Of a stretch of 26,980 nt of DNA, positions 1-7,052 are shown piece by piece (within the stretch, counting starts at the first letter, position 1; each line of letters starts with the position of its first letter). The notes under the pieces were generated by a model that saw nothing but the letters and a program-made list of their open reading frames with translations, was not told where the DNA came from and ran no database searches. Source of the stretch: DATJPD01 sp036394195 (GTDB lineage Bacteria > Pseudomonadota > Alphaproteobacteria > CACIAM-22H2); assembly GCA_036394195.1 (NCBI GenBank), contig DASWFO010000237.1, positions 1 through 26,980 of the forward strand. The letters run 5' to 3'. Both the position numbers and the translations under genes were made by a program.

Positions 1-139
1 GACGGTGGCAAGGTCTGTTTTGCGGGGGACCACTCTGCGGAGCCTGCCGATGGGTACGACCCTCGCCGCCGGACGCGGCGCGCCGCATCGAGGCGCCCGA
101 GGGGCCCCGGGGCGGCCCTGTTCAAATCGTCCGGCTCCG

Positions 140-1408
140 TCAGCCGCCGCTCGGCTCTTCGACGAGCGCTCGTGGAGGCACGCTCGACGGCAGTTCGCCG
201 GCCGACTGCGCGGCGCGACGACGCAGCAGATGTGGAGCGATTCGCCGGGCGGCAAATTTGGCACCACAGGCGAACCGCAACATCGGACCGAAACTGTTCG
301 CCGCAGCAGGACCCGCGAAATAGAGCCCCGGCACGGACGATTCAAAACGGCTCGAGAGAATAGGCGTGTTTTCCACCGACCGGATTTCAGCGCGCAGGGC
401 CTCGCTGAGACACGTCATTTTATCTAAAGCGACTTTGAAGCCGGTGCCGCACGCGATGTGCTCGGTCTCCAGCGACTGGATGCTTCCGTTATCGCTGATC
501 AACGTCAGTTCAAGACGACCGTTCGGCAGGAGCTTCACGCGGCTGGGCTGGTGACCCAGCAGGATCGGAAATTGTCCGATAACCCGCTCTTTCATGAACC
601 ATCCGGCGGCTGGGCCAAGATAGTTGGCGACGGTCCTCAGCCGCTTGTACTCAGGCAGGAAATGGAACAAGAGCGGCGCATCCGTATAGAAGCGCGACCG
701 CCAGGAGGGCCCGATCGGCGACAGCGGCGACCGCAGACGGTCGGACCACGGCCGCGGCAGCCGCATGGGTGTGTGGATCTCGAGCGCCGGGCGACGGGCG
801 ATCAGGCGGACCGCCGCTCCCGCTTCTTTGAGCAGCACGGCGAGGTTTGTGGCAGACGCTCCGGCACCAAGGACGACAACATGGCGCCCTTTAAACCGAT
901 CCACGGTGTGGTGGTCGGCACTGTGACTGACGAGCTCTGGCGCCAGCTGCGAGAACTCGGGCGGAATGTACCTGAAGTAATTGATGCCGACCGCCAGCAC
1001 GACGCGGCGGGCAGAAAATTCTTCCCCCGAATCGAGGGTCACGGCAAAGCCCCGGGGCGCGCGCTCGATCCGGACGGCCTTTTTCCTCTCGAGCGTCGGC
1101 ACGAAGCGCCGTTGAAACTCGAGCCCGTACTCGGAAAAGGTCGTGGCCTTCACCGGCACGCCGAGATCCCGGTACGGAACGTTGTGCTCCGCACAGTACC
1201 GGCGCAGAGGGAAAGCACCCGCAGGATCGTGGAGGTTTGAGGCGAATCCGTCAGACTTCAGCAACATGCCTTTTGGGGTTTGCGTCTGCCACATCTCCAT
1301 CGGGTGGCCGATCACCCGAACATCGGCGCCCTCTGCATGGAGATGGGCGCCGATCGAAAGCCCGTAGGGCCCCGCACCGATCACCGCGATATCTGTAGAA
1401 GGGATCAT
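140..1408 (-). CDS. FAD/NAD(P)-binding oxidoreductase, flavin monooxygenase-like
   Basis: A 422-residue flavoprotein with two dinucleotide-binding folds. GAGPYG at residues 11-16 fits FAD binding, and GAGASA at 181-186, after a hydrophobic strand, fits NAD(P)H binding. The order and spacing match the group B monooxygenase/lysine N-hydroxylase superfamily, which uses NADPH and O2 to oxygenate small substrates; the substrate cannot be told from sequence. A canonical FMO fingerprint is not clear: only a related stretch (SHSADHHTVDRFKG) precedes the second Rossmann motif. The ATG follows a GGGAG at short spacing. The gene stands alone, with about 440 bp of non-coding DNA upstream. The cytosolic location is inferred from the absence of a signal peptide. 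The superfamily is secure; the specific function is unknown. Confidence 0.85.
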   Translation of the reverse strand: MIPSTDIAVIGAGPYGLSIGAHLHAEGADVRVIGHPMEMWQTQTPKGMLLKSDGFASNLHDPAGAFPLRRYCAEHNVPYRDLGVPVKATTFSEYGLEFQRRFVPTLERKKAVRIERAPRGFAVTLDSGEEFSARRVVLAVGINYFRYIPPEFSQLAPELVSHSADHHTVDRFKGRHVVVLGAGASATNLAVLLKEAGAAVRLIARRPALEIHTPMRLPRPWSDRLRSPLSPIGPSWRSRFYTDAPLLFHFLPEYKRLRTVANYLGPAAGWFMKERVIGQFPILLGHQPSRVKLLPNGRLELTLISDNGSIQSLETEHIACGTGFKVALDKMTCLSEALRAEIRSVENTPILSSRFESSVPGLYFAGPAAANSFGPMLRFACGAKFAARRIAPHLLRRRAAQSAGELPSSVPPRALVEEPSGG

Positions 1409-1690
1409 GTTCTCCCGGCGATTTAAGCAACGATTCTGGCCTTAAGACGCATTGAGGTGGCCAGTGCCCTTCAGCGAGCATTGCCGTGCGCGCACGATGC
1501 ACCGCCGCCCGCCTCGTACCACGGCGCAAAAACGAACATCTGTGACCAAAGGGTGAAAACGCCCAAGCCCGGTGCCTTCAGGCGTGGGAAGGTGAGGGTC
1601 TTTTGCGGATCGCGCGGCGCCGCCCCCTCACGCTATTTCGAAGAGACCCTCTCCCGTTCGCCGCGAGACGCCGCGGCGCGGCAAGCAACG
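1409..1690. other. Intergenic stretch with no recognisable gene
   Basis: No open frame here has a convincing start, and nothing resembles a known protein. This is the upstream region of the flavoprotein gene on the minus strand and must hold its promoter, but I see no strong -35/-10 pair. Two dispersed repeats follow directly at 1691 and 1744. Confidence 0.4.
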
Positions 1691-1743
1691 GCGGGTAGAT
1701 GATTTACTCATCAGTCAGGATTGGTGAGTGGAGCTTGGCCCAG
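1691..1743 (+). repeat. 53-bp dispersed repeat, copy 1
   Basis: This stretch aligns without gaps to the reverse complement of 7860-7912, with 45 of 53 positions identical by my count. The shared core reads TCAGGATTGGTGA and, a few bases later, GAGCTTGGCCCAG. In the other copy the repeat includes the stop codon and 3' flank of a PLP decarboxylase gene. Here it directly abuts a second, unrelated palindromic element. I do not recognise the family. Confidence 0.7.
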
Positions 1744-1815
1744 GTCCGCTTTCCACCGGTCTGCGGACTTGAGCCGGACGGCGGGGCAACTCCGAGAAGT
1801 GCAGAAGCGGACATC
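1744..1815 (-). repeat. ~72-bp palindromic dispersed element, copy 1
   Basis: Read on the minus strand, this element begins with GTCCGCTT and ends with GGTGGAAAGCGGAC, so its ends are imperfect inverted repeats. It matches 2846-2918 in opposite orientation at roughly 85% identity, sharing for example GCACTTCTCGG and CCGGTGGAAAGCGGAC. It has no coding capacity. The size and terminal symmetry resemble MITE/REP-like elements; the comparison with similar rhizobial intergenic sequences is from memory. Confidence 0.75.
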
Positions 1816-1852
1816 AGCGGGGGGATCGCCGCCTCGCATCCCGAGGTCGCCT

Positions 1853-2002
1853 TCACCTGCAGCACTTTTTGTACGGATCGGGTGGGGCTTGCGGCGGACG
1901 GGCGGCGTCGTCCGACGAGCAGGCGGCGGGAATGACCGCCGCGAGTGCCAGACAGGAGAGTCGCCAGTACAGGGGCTGAGAGTTGCGCGTTCGGATCGTC
2001 AC
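1853..2002 (-). CDS. Possible small lipoprotein
   Basis: A 49-residue open frame that starts with GTG 8 nt after the stop codon of the 2OG oxygenase on the same strand. It has a basic N-region, a hydrophobic stretch (LSCLALAAVIPAAC) and then SSDD, the layout of a lipoprotein signal with a lipobox-like PAAC; Pro at -3 is not ideal. The mature part would be only about 22 residues, proline-rich and ending KKCCR. No clear Shine-Dalgarno is visible, so translation would depend on coupling to the upstream gene. It could be a chance frame or the start of a degraded lipoprotein gene. Confidence 0.35.
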   Translation of the reverse strand: MTIRTRNSQPLYWRLSCLALAAVIPAACSSDDAARPPQAPPDPYKKCCR

Positions 2003-2010
2003 ATGGCCGA

Positions 2011-2709
2011 TCATAGCGAGAAATTGAACGCGACCGAGATCCGCGGCCGATCCCCCGTGTACGTCTGCACGGAGTGAACGAGCCAGGCCGGAAACAGAAT
2101 CATCGTTCCGGCCCTCGGCGTCACCAGTTGGGTATGGCCGTCGCTAAGGCAGTCCTTGATTGCGACGCGAAGGTGAGGGGCGTGCATCAGGGGCAGCACG
2201 CCGCGCGGGTCGGCGATTTCGAACAAGCCGCCCACCGCGGGATTGTCTGCCACGCCCCCGTCCGCGACCCAGTAAACCCCCGACCAGAATGCCGCCGGAT
2301 GACAATGCGGGCGATTGGCCGCGCCGGTGCGACTGACATTGGCCCAGGCCGTCACCCGCCACGTGACGGACGCCGGGACCATCTCGTCGGCGGACTGCAT
2401 CAACGTCATGCCATTGACCACGTCGCGCGCGGCGGCGATCACCGCCTGCCCGTCCTCTCCGGCCCATGGCTGGAAATCATGCGAATGCCAGCCCCCGACG
2501 TTGCTGTTGTGCGCGCTCTGTTCGACTGCCTCCCGGGCGAGGATCGTCGCGGCGAGGCGCGCGTTGATCTCGGCGTGCCCTTTTAATCGCGCACTCACCA
2601 GCGAGGTCGGGAAGATTCCACGCGCGGAGAACGAGCCATCCTCCAGACGATTGCTGGGCCAGAGACCCGCGCTGTCGGATGGGCCCGCGGCCGACAACGG
2701 ACAGTTCAC
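2011..2709 (-). CDS. Putative 2OG-Fe(II) oxygenase, TIGR02466-like
   Basis: A 232-residue protein whose second half carries the features of the TIGR02466/2OG-FeII_Oxy_5 family. There is an iron-ligand region RPHCHPAAFWSGVYWV (His135/His137), an acidic FEIADPR (Asp167), the late histidine in FPAWLVHSV (His212), and RPRISVAFNF, in which an arginine would bind 2-oxoglutarate. Such enzymes couple 2-oxoglutarate decarboxylation to substrate hydroxylation; the substrate here is unknown. I chose the GTG at 2707-2709 because AAAGGAG lies 7 nt before it and homology begins soon after; the same frame stays open far upstream, but that part is antisense to the binding-protein gene at 3013. The gene and the small frame behind it lie between inverted copies of one palindromic element, which may point to mobility. 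Confidence 0.75.
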   Translation of the reverse strand: MNCPLSAAGPSDSAGLWPSNRLEDGSFSARGIFPTSLVSARLKGHAEINARLAATILAREAVEQSAHNSNVGGWHSHDFQPWAGEDGQAVIAAARDVVNGMTLMQSADEMVPASVTWRVTAWANVSRTGAANRPHCHPAAFWSGVYWVADGGVADNPAVGGLFEIADPRGVLPLMHAPHLRVAIKDCLSDGHTQLVTPRAGTMILFPAWLVHSVQTYTGDRPRISVAFNFSL

Positions 2710-2716
2710 GGGCGTG

Positions 2717-2723
2717 CTCCTTT
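2717..2723 (-). promoter_or_regulatory. Ribosome binding site deciding a GTG start
   Basis: AAAGGAG on the minus strand, 7 nt upstream of the GTG of the 2OG oxygenase. It rejects the much longer upstream reading frame. Confidence 0.65.
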
Positions 2724-2845
2724 CAGGGTTACGCCTCTGTCGTACACGTCGTGCCGGGCCTATTCCTGCGGGATTTCGCAAAAAAAGTCCGCGCGCTGAT
2801 GCGCGGAAGCCAAGCAGGCCGGATGAGCAACGCCCGGGCGCCTGA

Positions 2846-2918
2846 GTCCGCTTCCGGCACTTCTCGGCCTTGCCGCGCCGTTCGGCTAAAGTCCGCAAAC
2901 CGGTGGAAAGCGGACATC
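2846..2918 (+). repeat. ~73-bp palindromic dispersed element, copy 2
   Basis: The partner of 1744-1815, in opposite orientation. It runs from GTCCGCTTCC to GGTGGAAAGCGGAC with near-symmetric ends. It sits in the 303-bp gap between the 2OG oxygenase and the NMT1-type binding protein, in which I see no gene. The two copies enclose about 1.0 kb. Confidence 0.75.
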
Positions 2919-3012
2919 GCCGCCGCGGTGGCGCTACGATTCCGGAAGACGCGGCTTGATTCTTTCGGCTCCGGAGGTTTGACTGAAGATCACTCGAGCG
3001 GGGGATCGAACT

Positions 3013-4008
3013 ATGTCGAACGCGCGGCTTGTCACATATGCGGCCCTGGCCTTCGTCCTCATCCTGGGGGCGGGACCGGCATGGGCCCAGGGAAAAACCA
3101 AGGTCGTCGTCACGACCGACTTCGTCCCGCATGGGATGCACGCGGGCCTGCATCTTGCCAAGCACAATGGCTGGTTCGACCAGGCCGGTCTTGACGTCAC
3201 GGTCGAGGACGGGAAAGGTTCGGCGACGACCATCCAGCAGCTCGCGGCGAACCAGATCGACATCGGCTTCGCGCAGCTCTCGGCGATGGCGGCCGCGGTC
3301 TCGAACGGCCTGCCCGTGACCTCGGTCATGGGCTTCGTCCGCGGCGGCGACAACGGACTGATGGTGCCGGTCGAGTCCGGCTGGAAGACGCTGAAGGACA
3401 TCAAGGGCAAGCGCGTCGCGGTGCCGTCTGGCAGCGCCACCGCGGCCCTGTTCGACGCGTTCCTGAAGGCCGGCGGGATGAGCCGCGACGACATCACCGT
3501 GGTCAATCTTGATTCCGCGGCGCTGGCCTCGGTGTACGTGTCGGGCGGTGCCGATGCAGCGCTGACCACTGTGGCTTATCTCGCGCCGATCGTGGCCGAC
3601 CGCCGCCCGTCCAGCGCGATTCTCTTCTCTTCCTACGGCTTGAATGTGCCGGGCTATGGCCTGGTGGTGCGGGCCGCCGATCTCGATTCCCGTGCGGCCG
3701 TGTTCAAGGCCTTCGTCGGCGCTCAGCAGAAGACTTGGGACTATATCTTCGCCGGCCACGAGGACGAGGCAATCGATGCGATGCTGGCCGAGCGTGCCGG
3801 CAACCGGCTCGATCGCACCGTCGTTCTCGGCCAGCTGAAGATGTACATGCCGCTCTTCATGACCGAGGCGACGAAAGGCAAACCGCTGGGTTGGCAGGCC
3901 GAAGCCGATTGGGAGAGCGCGCTCTCCGCGATGAAGAGTGTCGGCCTCGTTAAGCCGGAGCTCAAACCGGCAGATTTCTACACGAACCGCTTCATCGCGA
4001 CGAACTGA
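3013..4008 (+). CDS. ABC transporter substrate-binding protein, NMT1/TauA/SsuA type
   Basis: A 331-residue periplasmic binding protein. Residues 1-26 form a signal peptide (hydrophobic core LVTYAALAFVLILGAG, cleavage near AWA-QG). The mature part has the fold of the NMT1/SsuA superfamily, which feeds nitrate, sulfonate, pyrimidine-precursor or aromatic ligands to ABC importers: TDFVPHGMHAGLHLAKHNGWF near the N-terminus, QLAANQIDIGF, and the hinge-region KDIKGKRVAVPSGSAT. A GGGGG lies 8 nt before the ATG. No permease or ATPase gene follows, so it is an orphan; the only related piece in the window is an ATPase tail about 10 kb away at 13598. The ligand is unknown. Confidence 0.88.
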   Translation: MSNARLVTYAALAFVLILGAGPAWAQGKTKVVVTTDFVPHGMHAGLHLAKHNGWFDQAGLDVTVEDGKGSATTIQQLAANQIDIGFAQLSAMAAAVSNGLPVTSVMGFVRGGDNGLMVPVESGWKTLKDIKGKRVAVPSGSATAALFDAFLKAGGMSRDDITVVNLDSAALASVYVSGGADAALTTVAYLAPIVADRRPSSAILFSSYGLNVPGYGLVVRAADLDSRAAVFKAFVGAQQKTWDYIFAGHEDEAIDAMLAERAGNRLDRTVVLGQLKMYMPLFMTEATKGKPLGWQAEADWESALSAMKSVGLVKPELKPADFYTNRFIATN

Positions 4009-4149
4009 CCACATGGCGATGTGTTTGGCGTCGAGGATCCGTGCCAATCGACGACAAGTGGCGCGCCGCTTTATTCGCGTCGCGCAATCAGAGAAATAAG
4101 TGACGGGCCGCCCAGAAGCTCCGTTCTGTCTGCTTTAGATGGGCTCCGG

Positions 4150-4425
4150 TTAGTCTTCGATGCGGATGTCCGCCCGCTTGGCGACAGCAGCCCACTTCTG
4201 CTGCTCGGAGGCGACGAACGAAGCAAATTCCTGCGAGGTTGTGGCCGCCGGCTCGAGACCCTGTACGGAGAACTTCTGCTGCGTGTCCGGATCCGAAAGC
4301 GCCCTCTTGATCGCCGTGTTGAGCGTGTCGACGATCGGTTGCGGTGTGCTCGCCGGCGCCAGCAATCCGACCCAGTCGGCGACTTCGTAGCCGGGAACGC
4401 CCGCCTCGGCCACCGTCGGCGTGTC
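4150..4425 (-). pseudogene. C-terminal relic of a Bug/TctC-family binding protein
   Basis: About 90 codons match the C-terminal end of Bug (tripartite tricarboxylate transporter) binding proteins: DTPTVAEAGVPGYE, WVGLLAPASTPQPIV, then LEPAATTSQEFASFVASEQ to a natural stop. The intact Bug gene at 19347 has the equivalent stretch (IDEAGVPGYDMTSWIGVLAPA). The first ~230 residues, including the signal peptide and the ligand-binding PPGGxxD loop, are missing. The fragment abuts the 3' end of the SDR gene, as expected of a deletion that removed the rest. It should be non-functional. Confidence 0.75.
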
Positions 4426-4476
4426 GGGGTGCCAGAGCGACCGCTTCCTGGTCGAGCGTTGCCGCTTCTTCGGCGA

Positions 4477-5205
4477 TCAGATTTGTGCCCGGCCGCCATC
4501 GGCGAAGAGTTCGATGCCGGTGATGAAACTGGAGTCATCGGAGGCCAGAAACAGCGCCGCCCTGGCGATCTCGACGGGCTCCGCCATGCGCCCCATTGGG
4601 ACGGTGGACACGATTCGGGCAATCGCCTCGGGAGGCTGGAGAGCGACCTGCGGTGTCGAAACGGGACCCGGGCTCAGAACGTTCGAACGGATGCGACGGC
4701 CCTTCAACTCCGAGGTCCAGGTTCGCACGAAAGACCGGATGGCGGCCTTGCTCGCGGCATAGACACCGAAGGCGGGTGTCCCTTTAGAGGCCGCAGCTGA
4801 CCCGGTGAGAATGATAGAAGCGCCATCATTCAGGTGCGGCAGGGCCTTCTGCACCGTGAACAGCGCCCCCTTGACGTTGGTGTCAAACGTCTTGTCGTAA
4901 TACTCCTCGGTGATGCTTCCCAACGGAACGAAGCCCCCAAGGCCGACATTGGCAAAAAGCACGTCGATTCGCCCCTTCGCTTTGACGGTTTCGTAGAGAC
5001 GATCAAGGTCGGTCAAATTGGCGACGTCTCCCTGAACACCCGTGGCGTTGCTGCCGATCGCGGCCACGGCGTCATCGAGTTCCTTCTGACGACGACCGGT
5101 CATGAAAACGTGGGCGCCCTCGCTGGCGAACAGCTTCGCCGTCGCCAGCCCGATCCCCTGGGTGCCGCCGGTGATGACGGCCACTTTTCCCTGTAACTTG
5201 CCCAT
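4477..5205 (-). CDS. SDR family NAD(P)-dependent oxidoreductase
   Basis: A 242-residue classical short-chain dehydrogenase/reductase. The cofactor motif GGTQGIG is at 13-19, Asp60 (GDV) contacts adenine, and the structural motif reads NVG in place of NAG at 86-88. The catalytic tetrad is complete: Asn110, Ser136 (TGSAA), Tyr149 and Lys153 (YAASK). GRR at 37-39 after the second strand favours NADP(H). Such proteins reduce ketones or oxidise secondary alcohols, often 3-oxoacyl groups or sugars; the substrate is unknown. GGGAG lies 8 nt before the ATG. It is the last intact gene of a minus-strand run after the MaoC hydratase and the glutaredoxin, so an acyl substrate is possible, but this is inference. 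Confidence 0.9.
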   Translation of the reverse strand: MGKLQGKVAVITGGTQGIGLATAKLFASEGAHVFMTGRRQKELDDAVAAIGSNATGVQGDVANLTDLDRLYETVKAKGRIDVLFANVGLGGFVPLGSITEEYYDKTFDTNVKGALFTVQKALPHLNDGASIILTGSAAASKGTPAFGVYAASKAAIRSFVRTWTSELKGRRIRSNVLSPGPVSTPQVALQPPEAIARIVSTVPMGRMAEPVEIARAALFLASDDSSFITGIELFADGGRAQI

Positions 5206-5283
5206 AGGCGGTACTCCCGTTGATGGTCACGAGCGCGGTCCCGAGACCGCGCGCTCAGCCGGCAAACACGGCGGGCGACATCG

Positions 5284-5625
5284 TCACGACGTGTGATCGA
5301 TGTGAAGGGCCGCGATGAGCTCACCCAGCTCGCCGGTCGCGTGCATCTCCCGCACGATGTCGCATCCACCGACGAACCCACCGCCGATGTAGAGTTGCGG
5401 GATCGTCGGCCAGTCGGAGAAGGTCTTGATCGCTTCGCGCAGCGTCGGGTCCAAAAGTACGTCCACGGCGTGGATAGGGACGTTGTACTGACGGAGCGTT
5501 TCGACGGTTGCGGCGGAGAAGCCGCATTGCGGCAACGCGGGACTGCCTTTCATGAAGAGCACGATCGGGTGGGCTTTGATCGTCGCGGCGATCGTGGCGT
5601 GCATATCGACGGGTACGACGCGCAT
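5284..5625 (-). CDS. grxD: Monothiol glutaredoxin, Grx4/GrxD type
   Basis: A 113-residue CGFS-type monothiol glutaredoxin. It has FMKGSPALPQCGFS with the active-site Cys34, the glutathione-binding WPTIPQLY at 72-79 with its cis-proline, and GGCDI at 86-90. In the family, a dimer holds a [2Fe-2S] cluster with two glutathiones and passes it to Fe-S targets, often with BolA. The length is normal. A GAGGAG Shine-Dalgarno precedes the ATG by about 6 nt. It lies 47 nt behind the MaoC gene and 78 nt ahead of the SDR gene on the same strand. No bolA is adjacent here, so this may be a second, accessory copy rather than the genome's main grxD. Confidence 0.92.
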   Translation of the reverse strand: MRVVPVDMHATIAATIKAHPIVLFMKGSPALPQCGFSAATVETLRQYNVPIHAVDVLLDPTLREAIKTFSDWPTIPQLYIGGGFVGGCDIVREMHATGELGELIAALHIDHTS

Positions 5626-5672
5626 GGCGCACTCCTCTGGGTCGGTTTCAATGGGTCGCAGCCGACAGGCAT

Positions 5673-6122
5673 CTACGTGGCCCGCCGCGGCACCACGAGA
5701 TTGGCGACCAGGATCTGGACGAGCTCGTCGTTCTGGTTGAGCGTGGTCACTCGAATTTTGATCAGCCCTTGGTGTGGACGCAGCTTGGATGGCCGCACCT
5801 CCAGGACCTCGCTCTTCACGCGCAACTCATCTCCCGGCCGTACCGGACGCGGCCACCGGCACTCGTCCAAGCCGGCGCCGACGATGCCGCCGACAGGCTT
5901 GACGTCGCTGTCGACCAGGAGACGCATGGTGACCGCCGCGGTGTGCCACCCGCTGGCGACAAGTCCGCCAAAAAAAGTGCCGCACGCGGCCCTCTCATTG
6001 AGGTGAAAGGGTTGGGGATCGAACTCGGCGGCAAAACTCTTGATGCGTTCTTGGTGGACCGGCGTCGTTCTTGACCCGAACGTCTGTCCCACCGCAAAGT
6101 CTTCGAGAAATCGCACGGTCAT
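5673..6122 (-). CDS. MaoC family dehydratase (enoyl-CoA hydratase-like)
   Basis: A 149-residue single hot-dog domain protein. The hydratase-2 motif is present as FAAEFDPQPFHLNE, with the catalytic pair Asp35 and His40; VASGWHTAAV and RPVRPGDEL are also typical. The family adds water to 2-enoyl-CoA thioesters, mostly giving R-3-hydroxyacyl-CoA, and serves fatty-acid, polyhydroxyalkanoate or dicarboxylic acid metabolism. The substrate is not determinable. The start is supported by a GGCGGAG just upstream of the ATG. It is the first gene of the minus-strand group that continues with glutaredoxin and SDR. Confidence 0.9.
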   Translation of the reverse strand: MTVRFLEDFAVGQTFGSRTTPVHQERIKSFAAEFDPQPFHLNERAACGTFFGGLVASGWHTAAVTMRLLVDSDVKPVGGIVGAGLDECRWPRPVRPGDELRVKSEVLEVRPSKLRPHQGLIKIRVTTLNQNDELVQILVANLVVPRRAT

Positions 6123-6284
6123 GTCTCCGCCTTCGCGAGAAGCCGCGGGCGCGCCTGGCGGGCTTGACCGAAAACAAAGCCCACGGCATCACCCACACAT
6201 CGCGTGACCCATAGAACTCGGCCTTGGGATATCGGTCGCGCCGCGGCCGGCGCGGGTGGCCGGCCGCGGCCGACTTAGAACCAG

Positions 6285-6608
6285 CTAGCGGACGTTGTTG
6301 TATCGGTCACGCCAGTAGGCACAGCGCTCATTGTCGCCGGCGGTGGCAGCTTGGCCGGCGGCCTGCAGATAGGAGTTCTGCTGGCCCAGACTGTCGTTGC
6401 CATTCCCCGGCCGATGCAGCCGAAGCAACACGTTGTCGCGCAACTTCGCCACCTCCTCGCCGCATCCGCTGTGTTGCGTTTGCACGACCGACGGAATCCG
6501 ATATCCGCTGCCCGGCACGGCCGGATCAGGCACGCCGGATTGGGCAGAGGCCAGGACCGGGATGAGACCCAATAGAAACGCCGCCGAGGACACCCTGAAT
6601 TTACGCAT
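6285..6608 (-). CDS. Small secreted protein of unknown function
   Basis: A 107-residue protein from the second of two nearby ATGs (6608 rather than 6614), because an AAGGA lies 8 nt before it and only about 2 nt before the first. Residues 1-22 are a signal peptide (VSSAAFLLGLIPVLASA-Q). The mature part has two cysteines (SGCGEEV and NERCAYW) that could form a disulfide in the periplasm, with a helical segment between them (LGQQNSYLQAAGQAATAGD). I do not recognise a family. Its promoter contains a striking palindrome at 6631-6645, so it may be repressed by the TetR regulator encoded at 7053. Confidence 0.65.
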   Translation of the reverse strand: MRKFRVSSAAFLLGLIPVLASAQSGVPDPAVPGSGYRIPSVVQTQHSGCGEEVAKLRDNVLLRLHRPGNGNDSLGQQNSYLQAAGQAATAGDNERCAYWRDRYNNVR

Positions 6609-6630
6609 AAGCATGTTCCTTCAATTAATT

Positions 6631-6645
6631 ACCGTACCGTACAGT
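6631..6645. promoter_or_regulatory. TetR-operator-like 15-bp palindrome
   Basis: ACCGTAC-C-GTACAGT has 7-bp arms with one mismatch around a single central base. It is nested inside a wider inverted repeat, AATTAAT (6623-6629) and ATTAATT (6649-6655). It overlaps the predicted -10 and start site of the small secreted protein gene, where a repressor would act. The length and symmetry fit TetR-family operators, and a TetR gene lies 400 bp away; the pairing is inference. Confidence 0.5.
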
Positions 6646-6671
6646 ACTATTAATTTCATGATATACGTCAA
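6644..6671 (-). promoter_or_regulatory. Candidate promoter of the small secreted protein
   Basis: TTGACG (6666-6671), a 16-nt spacer, then TAGTAC (6644-6649) on the minus strand, in an AT-rich island in otherwise GC-rich DNA. Initiation would fall about 30 nt before the ATG at 6608, inside the palindrome at 6631-6645. Confidence 0.45.
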
Positions 6672-6714
6672 TGATTAAATTCTTTGACCACAAGTACATT
6701 TTCTAAGCAATGGG

Positions 6715-7029
6715 TTGAAAATTTCTCATCCGGGCGGGCCGGTCCGCAACCGCCGCCGCGATGCGTCGCGGGCCCGATCAGGGCCCATCACCGCGGATGG
6801 CGAGCTCTGGCGTTCGCGTTCCGGGTCGGCGCAGGACGACGATCGGGTCGTATTGAGCTGGATCGCCGACGAGCTCCGCCCCGTTCCTTTGGCACCCTGG
6901 GCAGCCTTGCGCCGCAAGCCCCGGCCCGTGCTCAATTCGTCGCGCGAAACCCGGGTGCGAAAGATCGTGGAGAGGATGGCGCGGGAATACGCCCACTATA
7001 AGAGTGAGCTGTTCATAGACTTTCTCTGA
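6715..7029 (+). CDS. Hypothetical protein, doubtful
   Basis: A 104-residue frame from a TTG, ending 23 nt before the TetR gene on the same strand. Codon third positions are strongly G/C, as in the neighbouring genes, and the C-terminal part (RKIVERMAREYAHYKSELF) reads like a helical protein end. The N-terminal part is arginine-rich and less convincing, and there is no Shine-Dalgarno. It could be a small gene cotranscribed with the regulator, or the tail of a degraded gene. I recognise no family. Confidence 0.3.
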   Translation: MKISHPGGPVRNRRRDASRARSGPITADGELWRSRSGSAQDDDRVVLSWIADELRPVPLAPWAALRRKPRPVLNSSRETRVRKIVERMAREYAHYKSELFIDFL

Positions 7030-7052
7030 TCGTTGATTACATTATCCAAATC

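Noticed and set aside
5..427. 140-codon plus-strand frame at the left edge
   Set aside because: It mostly overlaps the flavoprotein gene in antisense and has no recognisable content; 1-139 shows no gene.
2710..4047. N-terminal 446 codons of a long minus-strand open frame that ends at 2011
   Set aside because: It is antisense to the intact binding-protein gene at 3013-4008 and looks non-coding. The real gene begins at the GTG at 2709 with a ribosome site.
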